In this document: in pieces, positions 8,390 to 19,489 of the stretch | Position numbering within the stretch: position 1 is the stretch's first letter | Layout: every line of letters starts with the position of its first letter | From: Motacilla alba alba | Taxonomy: Eukaryota; Chordata; Aves; Passeriformes; Motacillidae | Assembly (NCBI RefSeq): GCF_015832195.1 | Contig: NC_052027.1 | Span: 20,000,688-20,064,687, forward strand | Direction of reading: 5' to 3' | DNA length: 64,000 nt | Position numbers and translations under genes: made by a program | The notes under the pieces: model-generated | Seen by the model: the letters and a program-made list of their open reading frames with translations, nothing else | Database searches by the model: none | Told to the model about the DNA's origin: nothing

Positions 8390-11300
8390 CTGTGAAGAGA
8401 GGAGGTGGCTGAGGCCCCAGCAGCCAGTGGCACACAGGGACGCTCCTGCAGCACAGGGCCCAGAGCTGGCAAGGCTCCCCAGCCTGGCTGGAGCTGCTGG
8501 CCCAGCTTGGCCCAGCTGGACAGCTGCCCCTCAAGGCCCCGGCGAGCAGGGGACGGCTCTGGGCAGGCTCCCTGGCCAGGAGCGGGCCCCGGAGCGCCTC
8601 TGCCTCTCAGGGGCAATCTCCTCCCTGCTCTTTCTCCTCCCTGCCTTGCTTTGCCTCTGCCCTGTGCCCCTGGGGCTGCTCTTGGCCAGGCAGCCTCAGT
8701 GGGAGCCAGCACTGGCTGCAGCCCCAGCGGGGCCCCCAGGACAAGGCCCAGCAATTAGGAGGCCAATGGAAGCACAGGGCAGCGGCAGAACCCTCAGCAG
8801 AGTTATCTGGACAATCACAGGCTGGCCACAACTCTACTGCAGCCTCTCTCAGAATGTTTCCTGTCTACAGCAGACTTTCAAAAGAAACTGTTTGAAGGAA
8901 AGTTGAACAAAGGACTCACCGTTTTCTCTTCCAGTAAGTCCAAATTCGGACACAGCATAAAATGAAGATAAGCTCCAAAAGAAGCATGCCTGCTATTAAC
9001 CCCAGCCAGCAGCCTGTTCCCTTGCAGAAACCACTCCCAAGGCCCTTCTGGGAATCAGGAAGGTGTGTCGTGGTTCCATCTGCATCTGTGGGAGCCATGG
9101 GGAGCGTGAGCCCGTGCTGTGCTGCCCTGCTGAGCTGGCAGCACGGTGCATACGGGCAGGACGTTCTCTGTTTCCCCCAGAGCTGGGGCCTGCAGGCACC
9201 TTGCCGCCCCTTGGCACAGGCTGTGCCACCCAGCAAAGCCCAGCAGGCCGGCAGGAGAGCCCGGGGGCTGCGCAGCTGCTTGGGCAGTCGCTGCTTCGAG
9301 GGACACGGGCCAAAGCCATCCCTGAGCAGCCACTGCCAGCCCTGGCCCTCCCTGGCCCGTGACAGCTCGCCCAGCCCCAGGGGACAGAGTCAGGCCATGT
9401 CAGGACCCAGTGCAGCCCCTGCCCAGCTGGGAGCCAGGGCTGGCTCTGGCCCTGGGCTGGCAGCAGGGCTCCCGCTCGGGGCCGCTCCTGTGCCTTGGGC
9501 CTCTGGCCACTCAGGGCCAGCTCCGCAGCAGCTGCAGCGGGAGGGACGCAGTTGGTGCACGAGTCCCATTTCCCCGGGGCTGGGAACGTGCTCCAGAGGC
9601 CTCCAATCCTCCAGAGGTGCCTCCAGCTTTGGCTGCTGCTGGGCCGTGCAAGGGCAGGCCCTGGGGGAAGAGCTGCTGCCACACTGCCCTGCCGAGGGCT
9701 GAGCCTGGCGCAGCAATTACCTCCTGTGCCTGTGCCCCTGCCTGGCATCGCCTTCCTTCTTGCAGCAGAAGCTGCCAATGGGCCACTGCTTCTTTGGGGA
9801 AACACCTTCTTCTGTCCTGCCTTTTGGTCCATCACTGGAGAAACACAAAACAACAGCTGGATCAGATGGAACAATTCCTGACCTCTTTGGTGGTATCTTC
9901 AGTGTGTCATGCTCATCAAAAATGGGGATAAGATTCACAAATCATCTGAGTTTTTGGGGCTGGGCCAGGGCCCTTCCATCTCCAAACAGCTGCCGTTGCT
10001 GAGCAGAAGCCGTGAGGGGATTGCACAGGGCGAGGGCACACTCAGGCATGGCCTGTCCTGGCACCTGCAGCAATGCCCCCCTGACCCAGCTTTTGGCACC
10101 GAGCTGGCAACTCTCCCTGGGGGAAAGGCCTTGACCTACCCTCAGCATCTCCCAGAGGCTCAATCCTGAAGGTGGGTTGGGAATCCAGATCACTTTCACC
10201 AACAGGTTCATCTGCAAAGAAAGGCGGGACAGAAGAGCTCCTGTGTCACTGCTGAAGATTCTCCTTCAGGCCCCAGTGGCAGTGAGTGCACCTGGGTGAT
10301 TGGTGCCCTCCAAGGCACTCGCTCAGCCCTGCCTTCCACTCCGGAGCAGGGGCAGGGGGACCTCGTGCCTGCAGTGGCCCCACACTGGGATGGAAGGAGC
10401 CCCTTGCGGGGCAGTCCCGGGAGAAAGGACTCCCTGGAGCTGCCAGCAGCTCTAAAGCCAGCCCCAGGCAGGGCCAGGCCTTGGCAGTGGCAGTGGCAGC
10501 AGCTCAGGCTCCCTGGGCCAGCAAAGGAGCTGTGAATGGCACAGCCCCGGGGCACAGCCCTGGGCCCGGCCCCTTCCCTCTCTGCTCTTCTGCCTGGCTG
10601 CACAGAGCACAGGAAGGACACACTGGCATTGCACACGGGAGGGAGATGGACAGCTAAATGCTCCTTCCTCCCACTGACAGCCATCCTCTGGGATCATTCA
10701 GGGCTCCAGAAGGGAGCAGTGGAAGGTTTCCAGAACTGATCAAGCTTCAGAGGAACTTAAGGGAAATGCCACATGAGTGAGCTCTTGCCACATAGACACC
10801 GATTATTCTGTCAGGGAATGTACATTGATGACTTGCCTCCAACATCTGGCAAGCTCTTCCATTCACCAGTATTTCCAACCACCATTCACCAGTATTTCCA
10901 AATAATCCAAGTTTTGATCCCAATGTAGAAGGGAACACAGATCCTACAGAACCATTTCCATGCTGTGCTGGGACCCCATCTGCCTTAGGGAATTGGGCAC
11001 TGCAAGGGGGTGGGGTAAGGCTGTGGGAGCCTGTGGCTCCTGGTCACTCCCCAGACTCTTTGCAGTCCCTGTGCAACATCCCTGCAGGGGCAGCTGGAGC
11101 AGCCCAGGGCCCTGGGGCTCTCTCACTCCCACACAGGAAACCCTCACTAAATGCTTGGGGAAATCTGCAGCAGGCTGTGCCACAACAATCCCTCCCAACC
11201 ACTGTCCCTCCCTGCTGCTTGCCCACCTGACCATGGAACAGCTTCCCCAGCCCAAGGGCTCATAGCCAGGCCCTGTCAGGACACACAGGAGCCCTGCTCT

Positions 11301-14300
11301 CCCCCTCTGCCCTTTCCCCACCACGAGCACCCCGTGCAGTCGCTCCCAGGTTTCGGGACGTGTCTCTCACGGAGGGAGCCCAGCAGGACTGTTCAGTACC
11401 CGAGTGCCCTGAGCCTGCTCGGGACAATTCCTCTGGGCTGTGCTGGTCTGGTCCGGGCTGTGCCCGCACTGCCAAGCAGCAGAGAGGGCAGCTCAAGCCT
11501 CAGCAGGGCTCAGGCCCAGAGGCACAGCAATTACCTCCTGTGACTGCTCCTGGCATGGCCTCCCTTCCTGCAGGAAATGCAGCCTTCCATAGAGCCTCTC
11601 TGTCCATCCCTTGAGAAAGGAAGAGGCACAGCTGGATCAGATGTATCACTGCACATCAGGCAGGCGGCCTCTTCAGAAGCCAATGCTTGTCCAAGACATG
11701 GATAAGGATCAGGAAAATCCAGATTCCCCACAGGCCCTTGGAGCTGGCTATGGCCCACCCTTCTCCAAGCAGCCACCCTTCATGATGTGCCTGGGCACCA
11801 GGAAATTGCAGGGCATCTCATGCCCATGGTGCAGTTTGGGCTGCCTGTCAGCTGATGCCAAATGCCTTCCTGCAGAGGCTGGCCAGAAGCTGCAGCCAGG
11901 CCAGGCTGGGAAACAGCCCTGCAGGCCGTGAGAGCAGCAGCGGGGCAGCCAGGCTGCCACGGATCCCTTCCTGCTGTGCCGGGCACGGCGTGTCCAGATG
12001 TGCAGCCAAAGCCCCCGGCTGCTGAGTCCCAGGACCAGGCTGAGATTAATGCTCTCACCATGCCCTTTCTGCAGTTCCATCACCATGTGTTTCAGGATGT
12101 TGTTTGGCTCATGGGGTTTCCTCTGTCCTGTGGCTTTGTCCTTCCCACTCAGAGGACCTTAAGAGAAAGTCGTTCCATTTCCCAGGAAAGGATCCCATAA
12201 AAGCAGGGATCTTCAGCCTCTGGGGTCAGCAGGGACACAATACTCACCCCTACGATAGGAGCCAGGTTTCTGTGTGGGAATCAACAAAGGAGCATGAAAA
12301 GTTCTCCCCGCAGACACATCTGTAACACAACAGCCACAGAAGCTTCTGTTACTTGGGTCCTGCCAGGTTGTCAGCAGTTATTTCTTGGTGGGACAGTGAG
12401 CACATACCTGCAGGAGGCTCCAAGGGCTTCAAAACTTTACGCAGCCAATCTAATGGAGAAGCCTTCCCAGCAAGCTCATCTAGAATGGAGCACAGATGAG
12501 AACATTTTTCAGGGTGTGCTGGGATCCCCCTCTGCCTCTGGGAAGTGGGCACTGCAAGGGAGGCAGGGAAGGCCGTGGGAGCCAGATGTCAGTGGACATG
12601 GCCAAAGCTGCACAGGGGCCTGGGGAGCTCAGGGCTGGCTCCTGGTCACTCTCCACCCTCTTTGCAAGCCCTGTGTGACATCCCTGGTGGGGCAGCTGAA
12701 GCAGCCCAGGGACTCTCATTCCCACAGCTGAAACTCTTGCTAAATGCCTGGGGAAAACTTGAGCAGGCACTGCCACAACCATCTCCCTGTCCCTCCATCC
12801 CTCCTGCCCTTTCTCCCTGCCGTCCTACCTTCTTCTATCTCTCCAACCCTCTTACCCCTGGGACAAATCCCCCAGCCCAAGGGCACCTGGCCAGGCCCTC
12901 TCAGGACACACTGGAGCCTTGCTCTCCCCCTCTGCCCTTTCCCCTCCACGGGCACCCCATGCAGTTGCTCCCAGGTTTTGGGACGTGTCTCTCACGGAGG
13001 GAGCCCAGCAGGACTGCTCAGAACCCAAGTGCCTTGAGCCTGCTCGGGATAATTCCTCTGGACTGTGCTGGTCTTGTCCGGGCTGTGCCCGCACTGCCAA
13101 GCAGCAGAGAGGGCAGCTCAAGGCTCAGCAGGGCTCAGGCCCAGAGGCACAGCAATTACCTCCTGTGACTGTGCCTGGCATGGCCTCCCTTCCTGCAGCA
13201 GAGGCTGCCAGTGAGCCGCTGCTTCCTCTGGGAGATGCTGCCTTCTGCCCAGCCTCTCCATCTGCTTCTGGAGAAAGAAAGAGGCACTGCTGGATCAGCT
13301 GCAGCTGTTCCCCACTGGGGAGGTGGCATCTTCAGGAGCCAATGCTTGTAGAAGACATGTTTGAGAATCAGGAAATCCCTATAAATTTTTTGGGTAGGCC
13401 AAGGCCCTCTGTTCTCAAAACAAGGTCTCCTTCTGATTTGCCTGGAGACGGGAAATTGCAGGGCTTCTCATGCCCGTGGTGCAGTTTGGGCTCCCTGTCA
13501 AATGCCAAATGCCTTCCTGCAGAGGCTGGCCAGAAGCTGCAGCCAGGCCAGGCTGGGAAACAGCCCTGCAGGCCGTGAGAGCAGCAGGGGGGCAGCCAGG
13601 CTGCCATGGATCCCTTCCCGCTGTGCCGGGCACGGCGTGTCCAGATGTGCAGCCAAAGCCCCCGGCTGCTGAGTCCCGGGACAAGGCTGAGGGAAATGCA
13701 CCCACCTTGTCCAGCCTCCTGCATTTCCTTCAGCATTTGCCTCATGTGTTCAGATGACTCATGGGGTTTCTTGTGTCCTATGGCTTTGTTCTTTCCTGTC
13801 AGAGGACCTTAGAGCAACACGGTTCCATTTCCCAGGAACGGATCCCACAAAAGCAGGGATCCTCAGCCTCTGGGGTCCGCAGGGACACACTACTCACCCC
13901 TACGATGGGAGCCAGGTTTCTGTGTGGGAATCAACAAAGGAGCAGGAAAAGACCTCCCTGCCGACACACCTGTAACTCAACAGCCACAGAAGCTTCTTTC
14001 ATCTCTGCTCATCTCCACGGGCACCACTGAGCCGGAGGAGCAGTGAGGGAATCGTGCAGGCCGAGGGCACACACAGGCATGGTGCTGTCATGGCACCTGC
14101 AGCGGTGCCCCACTGGCCATGTAAACTGTAAGAGTGATTTCATGCCTTGCAATGCTGCAAAAAGGATTTCAGCCGGTTTGTTTTTACCCCATCTGGCTTC
14201 AGCAATGGCATTGAAACAATTGGATCGGGTTGGATGTTGGCTGCGTAAACAAACTAATGCCACATCCACTGCAATCAGTGATATGTTGACAGATGTTAAC

Positions 14301-16585
14301 AGTGTTAGACATGCTACCCTTCAAAAGAGAGCAGCAATTGATTATTTTTTACTGGCACATGGATGTGGTCATGAAGCATTTGAAGGATTGTGTTGCATGA
14401 ACCTGTCAGATCATTCTGAATCCATCCACAAAAGCATACAAAAGCTGAAAGATTTGACACCTCAAATAAAAGAAGATAGTGGGTCCTGGTGAGCTGATTT
14501 GTTCCAGGGATGGAGCTTTGCACCTTGGCTAAGGGAACTTTCTAAGACAGGTCTATGTGCGTTGGGTGTTTTGGCAGTTATATTAGTAGTAATACCTTGC
14601 ATACTTGGATGTGTATGACAAATGACGGACAAAACTAGCAAAGAAGTTTTTATCATACAAGAGAGAGAGGGAGGAAAAGGATACACAGAGAGTTCTCGAA
14701 GTCTCAGAGATGGTGGATGAAGGTATAGACATGGAGGAAGGTTTGGAATTAAGACCTTGGAACTGACAAGACTTTTTCGAACAACGACTTGTAATTTTTA
14801 TCAGACATGACTTATGCCCTTTGAACTGACTGGACTTTCACAGCATTAAAACTGCTGTGTTGTAATATAGCAATCTTAGTGCCAGCAAAAAGAAGCTTTA
14901 AGTAAGGAACAGGCAGCTATAGTATAGTAAGGCTATGAAACGCAAGGTAGTTAATAAACGATGCGGTTATGAAGGTTTCTTTTTAGGTGAACCGAGAGGG
15001 GGAATTGTGGGAATCCATAAAATCAGAGGGTTTTGGGAAAGCTGCAAAAGGCAGGCCTCAGAGGCAGCAGAACTGTGATTAGAGCTAAGCAGTAGCCATG
15101 AGACAGGTCAGCAGAAAAATTATGTAAGAAGTAGAAAAGGAAGGACAAATAGAACAATGGTCTGTGTATTAACGCTTGTCTAGAATAACTCCTTAAGCTG
15201 CAGAAAAGTATATCTAGAGAGATATTAGGAAGTTGTAAGCTTAATAATGGAGCTCTGTGCATTGTATCTTAAGGCCTACAAGCAGGTATTGTATTGGAAA
15301 TAAGGAAGCATTGTTTTAACCAAAGGTACGTGTGCTTATAGTGATTGGATAGAACTACTGTCAATATGCTTTTGCTTTGTGTGATTGGTCAAAAAACTTA
15401 TAAAGTGAGCTGTAACATTAAGTTCTCTGTCTGCTGCCTGGGATGTGAGCTGCTGGCATCTTCCCATTGTCATAACCAGGTAATGAGACTGAAGCTGGGA
15501 AATAAAGCAGCTCAAGGCACTTTCCCAGCAGTCCCATCCTGTTTGTGATTTGTACAGAGCCCCTCTGTCGGCGATAGGCTCTGAGCTGGCAGCTCTCCCA
15601 GGGGAAAGGCCTTGACCTACCCTCACCATCTCCCAGAGGCTCAGTCCTGGACATGGGCTGGGAAGCTGCACCACCTTCACCAACAGGTTCCCCTGCAAAG
15701 AAAGGCAGGAAAGAACAGCACCCGTGGCACTCTAGGAGATCCTCAGGCTGCACGCAAGGCTCAGCCCAGGGGCACAGCCCTGGGCCCGGCCCCTTCCCTC
15801 TCTGCTCTTCTGCCTGGCTGCACAGAGCACACGGAAGGACACACTGGCATTGGACATGGGAGGAGGATGCAAAGCTAAATGCTCCTTCCTCCCACTGACA
15901 GTGATCCTGTGGGATCACTCAGGGCTCCAGAAGGGAGCAGGCCAAGGTTTTCAGAATTCTTCAGCCCTAACTTAACCTTTATGAAAATGGCAGGTGAGTG
16001 CGCTCTTGCCACATGGACGCTGATTATTGTGTCAGTAAAAAGGGAAATTGAGAACTTGCCTCCAGTATTGTCCAAGACATTCAAAGTATCATTCACCAGC
16101 ACTTCCAAATCCTTCAAGTCGTGATCCAAATCTAGAAGGGCACAAAGACCCGAACCATTTCCATGGTGTGCTGGCATCCCCTTCTGCCTCTGGGAAATGG
16201 GCGCTGCAAGGGGGTCGGGTAAGGCCGTGGGAGCCAGATGTCAATGGACAAGGCCAAACTGCACAGGGGCCTGGGGAGCTCTGGGCTGCCTCCTGGTCAC
16301 TCTCCAGCCTCTGTGCAGGCCCTGTGTAACATCCCTGGAGAGGAAACAGGGGCTGCCCAGGGCCCGTGGGGGCTCTCTCCCTGCCCCAGAGGAAAGCCTC
16401 CCTAAAGCCCTGGGGAAAGCCATGCCCAGCGCTTGCCAGGGAGCAGGGAGCGCTGTCCCGGGCAAGGGCAGCCAGGCTGCCGGCTCACCTGCTCCCCGCG
16501 CTTGCAGCGGAGCAGCCTGGGCCGCCCTGGCAGGCAGGGCCACGGCCAGGAGGAGCAGGAGGAAGAGGCGCAGAGCAAGGGCCAT
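8242..16585 (-). CDS. gene 2: modular single-pass type I membrane protein, family unknown
   Basis: Coding exons in transcript order are 16585-16489 (signal), 16203-16060 (E2), 15692-15621 (E3), 13969-13898 (E4), 13807-13706 (E5), 13192-13160 (E6), 12551-12408 (E2'), 12319-12248 (E4'), 12157-12059 (E5'), 11567-11535 (E6'), 10211-10140 (E3''), 9085-8920 (membrane) and 8389-8242 (tail). Every module junction is phase 1; the membrane exon exits in phase 2. The joined frame is open for about 417 codons. A third E2 copy (10999-10837) is frame-shifted and must be skipped. The predicted product has a secreted N-terminus, a low-complexity ectodomain built of repeated modules, one membrane span and a 48-residue tail. 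An antisense provirus sits in the E3-E4 intron. I infer a cell-surface protein; nothing in it identifies a ligand or pathway. Exon calls rest on splice signals and on conservation among copies. Confidence 0.5.
8920..9085 (-). CDS. gene 2 membrane exon
   Basis: 166 nt, phase 1 in and phase 2 out, acceptor GCTCCCACAG, donor ACG|GTGAGT. After a short linker with two Cys (FCKGTGCW) comes a hydrophobic span LGLIAGMLLLELIFILCCV. The stop-transfer sequence YWKRKR follows, so the tail is predicted to be cytoplasmic. Confidence 0.65.
10140..10211 (-). CDS. gene 2 exon E3'', third module
   Basis: 72 nt, phase 1-1, acceptor TTTCTTTGCAG, donor GAGG|GTAGGT, encoding DEPVGESDLDSQ to EPLGDAE. Confidence 0.5.
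10837..10999 (-). pseudogene. gene 2 exon E2'' (damaged copy)
   Basis: Related to E2 but 163 nt long, with a 1-nt deletion (GGGGTCCCAGC against GGGGATGCCAGC) and an internal duplication of GGAAATACTGGTGAATGG. The phase-1 frame stops after about 18 codons. It keeps an acceptor and a GC donor (AG|GCAAGT), but using it would break the frame. Confidence 0.5.
11535..11567 (-). CDS. gene 2 exon E6', second module
   Basis: 33 nt, phase 1-1, acceptor TTTCCTGCAG, encoding GREAMPGAVTG. Confidence 0.45.
12059..12157 (-). CDS. gene 2 exon E5', second module
   Basis: 99 nt, phase 1-1, acceptor TCTCTTAAG, donor CATG|GTGAGA. It encodes a basic segment (GKDKATGQRKPHE) and a helix (NILKHMVMELQKGH). Confidence 0.55.
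12248..12319 (-). CDS. gene 2 exon E4', second module
   Basis: 72 nt, phase 1-1, acceptor GTGTTACAG, donor AGGG|GTGAGT; ends QKPGSYRR. Confidence 0.55.
12408..12551 (-). CDS. gene 2 exon E2', second module
   Basis: 144 nt, phase 1-1, GT donor (GCAG|GTATGT). It encodes VPTSQRQRG, a two-Cys stretch (KCSHLCSILDEL) and a leucine-rich end. It lacks the NGS sequon. It is followed by an 88-nt intron straight to E4', so E3 is missing from this module. Confidence 0.5.
13160..13192 (-). CDS. gene 2 exon E6 (33 nt)
   Basis: Micro-exon, phase 1-1, acceptor CTCTGCTGCAG, donor GGAG|GTAATT, encoding GREAMPGTVTG. Its splice signals and length are kept in copies at 11567-11535 and 25757-25725. Confidence 0.45.
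13706..13807 (-). CDS. gene 2 exon E5
   Basis: 102 nt, phase 1-1, acceptor GCTCTAAG. It encodes PLTGKNKAIGHKKPHE followed by a Met/Glu/Lys-rich helix (HMRQMLKEMQEAGQ). The donor is CAAG|GTGGGT. Confidence 0.55.
13898..13969 (-). CDS. gene 2 exon E4
   Basis: 72 nt, phase 1-1. It starts after GAGTTACAG, ends at AGGG|GTGAGT, and encodes a Pro/Ser/basic segment ending QKPGSHRR. Confidence 0.55.
14178..14492 (+). pseudogene. env: retroviral env transmembrane-subunit remnant
   Basis: The frame shows the immunosuppressive-domain/heptad region and a Cys-Cys motif typical of alpharetroviral env. The first Cys lies eight residues before CC (C-X8-CC) rather than six. A stop codon at 14490 ends the frame in the stalk. 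A hydrophobic stretch follows in the same frame before another stop. No surface subunit is present. It cannot encode a functional envelope. Confidence 0.7.
15006..15556 (+). repeat. retroviral 3' LTR (right copy)
   Basis: Follows the polypurine tract, begins TGTGGGAATC, and has the same promoter and poly(A) motifs as 174-724. The 3' end is uncertain by about 16 bp. Confidence 0.65.
15621..15692 (-). CDS. gene 2 exon E3
   Basis: 72 nt, phase 1-1, encoding GEPVGEGG to TEPLGDGE. The provirus lies just downstream in the following intron. Confidence 0.55.
16060..16203 (-). CDS. gene 2 exon E2
   Basis: 144 nt, phase 1-1. It has the NGS sequon and a leucine-rich helix (DLDHDLKDLEVLVNDTL). The donor is AG|GCAAGT, as in gene 1. 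Confidence 0.6.
16489..16585 (-). CDS. gene 2 exon E1, signal peptide
   Basis: Identical leader to gene 1 E1, ATG in GCACCATGG context, donor GCAG|GTGAGC, phase 1. Confidence 0.65.
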
Positions 16586-16758
16586 GGTGCCTTGCCCTGG
16601 GCCAGTCCCGCAGCTCTTGCTGCCACCGCTGTCCTGACGCCGCTGTCCCAATGTCAGCACCGCTGCTGCCACCGCCGCTGCTGCCGCAACAGTTGTGCTC
16701 AAGGACTGACTGCTCGGTCGTTGTGGTGCTGTGCAGCCACGGGGCTCTGGGACCTCTG

Positions 16759-16816
16759 TGACCTCAGAGCCTGCTGTGACCTCAGCCTGCTGTGACCCCT
16801 GAGCCTGCTGTGACCT
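16759..16816 (-). promoter_or_regulatory. cluster of AGGTCA half-sites upstream of gene 2 E1
   Basis: Same four-hexamer cluster and spacing as upstream of gene 1, 174-232 bp from the start codon. Confidence 0.35.
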
Positions 16817-17122
16817 CATGGCCTTCGCTGTACCCCCAGAGTGTCCCCCCATCTGTACAAAGTACCCTGATGGTAATTGTTTCACTTCATCAAAGGGCCA
16901 TTGCTCAGCAAAACCTTCAGGGTCGCAGGGTCTTGTTTGGGTGGTGGCAGCATCTGCACAGCAACACTCTGGTAATGCACCTGCGACAGGGCCATTGGGC
17001 ATGGAGATGGGAAATGTCTGGCAGGTGTGTCCCCGACTGGGGTGTTTGGCTGTTCTTGGCTGCAGAGCGGCAGCTGTTGAGACCAGAGGTAGCTGAGGCC
17101 CCAGGTTGAGCTGGGACTCTGT

Positions 17123-17778
17123 CCCAGGGTGACTTTATGATGCTTGTATTCCCATGTGTCAGTTTAGTCCGGAAATAAGTTTTGCACCTTTAGGACTGGT
17201 TCCAAGAATGAAGGGAGGGTGAGAAGAGATAGCTGAGTTTGTTATCAGAACCTGCACTTGCTCCGCTGCATCCTTCTCCTGCACTGTGTTGTCTGTGGCA
17301 AGGACAGATAGCGGGATAGAGCTCTCCTTTGATTTTTAGTTAGCTTTTAGCTAGCTGAGGCAGAGCATTTCTCTGGACTGTGTTTTTTCTTTTTTTGTGG
17401 AACTGTTTAAACCTGCTTGGGACTGAAAACCCAGAAGAGCACCAGCAGCTCACACCCGTGGCCCACTGGACTGGGCCATGGCTGCGGCATTTCCAGTGCG
17501 GGAGGCACTGATAACAGAATGAGTTAGCAGAGCTCCAGCCCGCAAAGGGGACTTTCTGAGTGCGTCATCTCTTCTAAGCGGAAAGAGGTTTTATTGTTTA
17601 ACGTTGCTCATTTTTTATTCTGCTGGTGAATGCTTTGCCTGTTAAATAAAGAATTTTTTTCCACTTTTCTCCAAAAAAACCATTTTCCCAAACTCGTTAG
17701 GGGAGGGGCCACTTGAACGTGTTTTCTAGAGAAACCCTTTGGAGGTTGGCTCCCAAATTTGCCCTAAACCTAGACAAA
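17123..17778 (+). repeat. LTR-retrotransposon-like repeat (right copy)
   Basis: Duplicate of 2290-2945 with a handful of substitutions; TAAATAAAG is retained. Confidence 0.4.
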
Positions 17779-18640
17779 AACAGAGAGCTACCTGCACAGC
17801 AAGGGATTACCATTGTGCTCAAAGTTTGCCGCTGAAGACTAAGGGGTAAGCTTGTCAGAAAACCCGGAAAATACCAGGGAAAAGCTTTTTTGTCAGTTGT
17901 TGTGACTATGTACAAATCTCCAGTGGGAAAAGAGTCTCTCCAGTATACTAGGTGTCTTGGGCTGACTTAGTTCTTCCTAGAGAAAAGATTACCAATTAAA
18001 TACAATTCTGGTACTAATTCTAGAAGTATAAAATAAAAATGTTCTAAGATTTTACAAATTTTAAAACTACTTTGAAAAATATAGAACTACTATGGAAAAA
18101 GGGAAGAAATTTTTGGAGATGTCTTTCCACAAAAAAAAAAATTCTAAATATTTAAGAAAAGTTGTAATTTCTAAAAAAGAAAAATGGAGCCAAAAGGTGG
18201 TGTCTCAGGAGCCCCACGCCCGGCTGCTGCCTGCCCAGCACTGGCTGTGCCCAGACAAGCAGCTCAGCCAGTGCTGCTGCTACCAGCCAGAGACCCGAGC
18301 TCATGCCCAAAGGTGTTGCTCCAGCCCTTCCCTGGCAGGAGGGCCCCACCTTGGGTCCTGGCCGGACACCAGGGCCAACAGCTTCAGGGACAGAGGCTCC
18401 TGTTCAGGGTGGTGGGCAAACATCCAGGGCAACAAGCTGATCATGCAGCCGTTGTTTGGGACGCTGGCTGCTGGCTTGAACTATTGCAGTAAAGGGGAAC
18501 AAACATTTGGGCTCTGTATTCTATGACAACTATTTCTAAATGCTACAAATGAAAACCAAATCTAAAGGTATCAAAATGAAAACAAAGACAACACGATGGT
18601 GCTGTTGGTCTCATGAGCCCCATGCCCGGCAGCTGCCTGC

Positions 18641-18974
18641 TCACCCCTGGCTGTGCCCAGACAAGCAGCTCTGCCAGTGCCAGTGCTGCTGGTAGCACAC
18701 AGACACCTGAGCTGAAGCCCAAAGATGTTGCTGGACACAAGGTGTGCCTTGGCAGGAGGGCTGCACCTCCTGGCCTGGCTGGACACCAGGGCCAGCACCT
18801 TTGGGGACACAGGCTCCTGCTCTGGGTGGTGATAGCAGCAGCATGTGCCCAGCAACAAAGTGGCAATGCAGCCGTGGCAGGGACAAGGGACAGGCGCATG
18901 GAGAAGTAAGATGACAGGTCCAGTTCTTCTGAACTGAGGTGTTTGGCCGGTCTTGTGAAGCCACAGAGGTGCTC
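18641..18974 (-). pseudogene. orphan tail exon (right relic)
   Basis: Copy of 3778-4141. A TGG to TGA change stops the frame nine codons earlier than in the left copy. No membrane exon is joined to it: homology upstream breaks at 19271 into an E2 relic. Confidence 0.5.
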
Positions 18975-19320
18975 CTGTGAAGAGAGGAGGTGGCTGAGGC
19001 CCCAGCAGCCAGTGGCACACAGGGAGCCTCTCTGCAGGGCCCAGAGCTGGCAAGGCTCCCCAGCCTGGCTGGAGCTGCTGGCCCAGCTTGGCCCAGCTGG
19101 ACAGCTGCCCCTCAAGGCCCCGGCGAGCAGGGGACGGCTCTGGGCAGGGTCCCTGGCCAGGAGCGGGCCCCGGAGCGCCTCTGCCTCTCAGGGGCAATCT
19201 CCTCCCTGCTCTTTCTCCTCCCCGCCTTGCTTTGCCTCTGCCCTGTGCCCCTGGGGCTGCTCTTGGCCAGGATTAAAAATGCGTATTTATTCTGTCAGGA
19301 AAGGGACATGGACAAGTTGC

Positions 19321-19463
19321 CTCCGCCATGCGTCATGATCTTCACACTGTGACTGTCCAGGACTTCCAGTCAATCCATATCTCGTTCCCAGTGTAGATGG
19401 GAGCACAGTTCAGAACCCTTTTCATGTTGTGCTGGGTTCTGCCGTGCTTTAGGGAACTGGGCA
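19321..19463 (-). pseudogene. E2 relic with dead acceptor
   Basis: Homologous to E2 over its length, but the acceptor reads CTTGCAT instead of CTTGCAG and the donor is GCAACT. The phase-1 frame is broken. Confidence 0.5.
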
Positions 19464-19489
19464 ATGCAAGGAGCTCCCTCCTGGGAGGA

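Larger units (their letters stand above)
14121..15556 (+). mobile_element. truncated endogenous retrovirus, env 3' part plus LTR, antisense in gene 2 intron 3
   Basis: Host sequence stops after ccactggccatg and resumes at about 15573 (ggctctgagc); the intact site at 24661-24680 reads straight through. The fragment carries the transmembrane subunit of an alpharetrovirus-type env, a polypurine tract at 14994-15002 and an LTR. Gag, pol and the 5' LTR are absent. It is antisense to the host gene, the orientation in which intronic proviruses interfere least. Confidence 0.75.
14833..19271. repeat. segmental duplication, right copy
   Basis: Near-identical to 1-4448. It holds the 5' exons of gene 2, the same proviral 3' end, the same LTR-like repeat and the same orphan tail exon. 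Here the tail has gained a stop codon. Confidence 0.9.

Noticed and set aside
9725..9765. E6-like copy with donor GAG|GTAATT
   Set aside because: Every nearby acceptor gives a length that breaks the phase, so it is treated as decayed.
10837..10999. Using E2'' in the gene 2 coding chain
   Set aside because: A 1-nt deletion and an internal duplication break the frame; gene 2 is open only if it is skipped.
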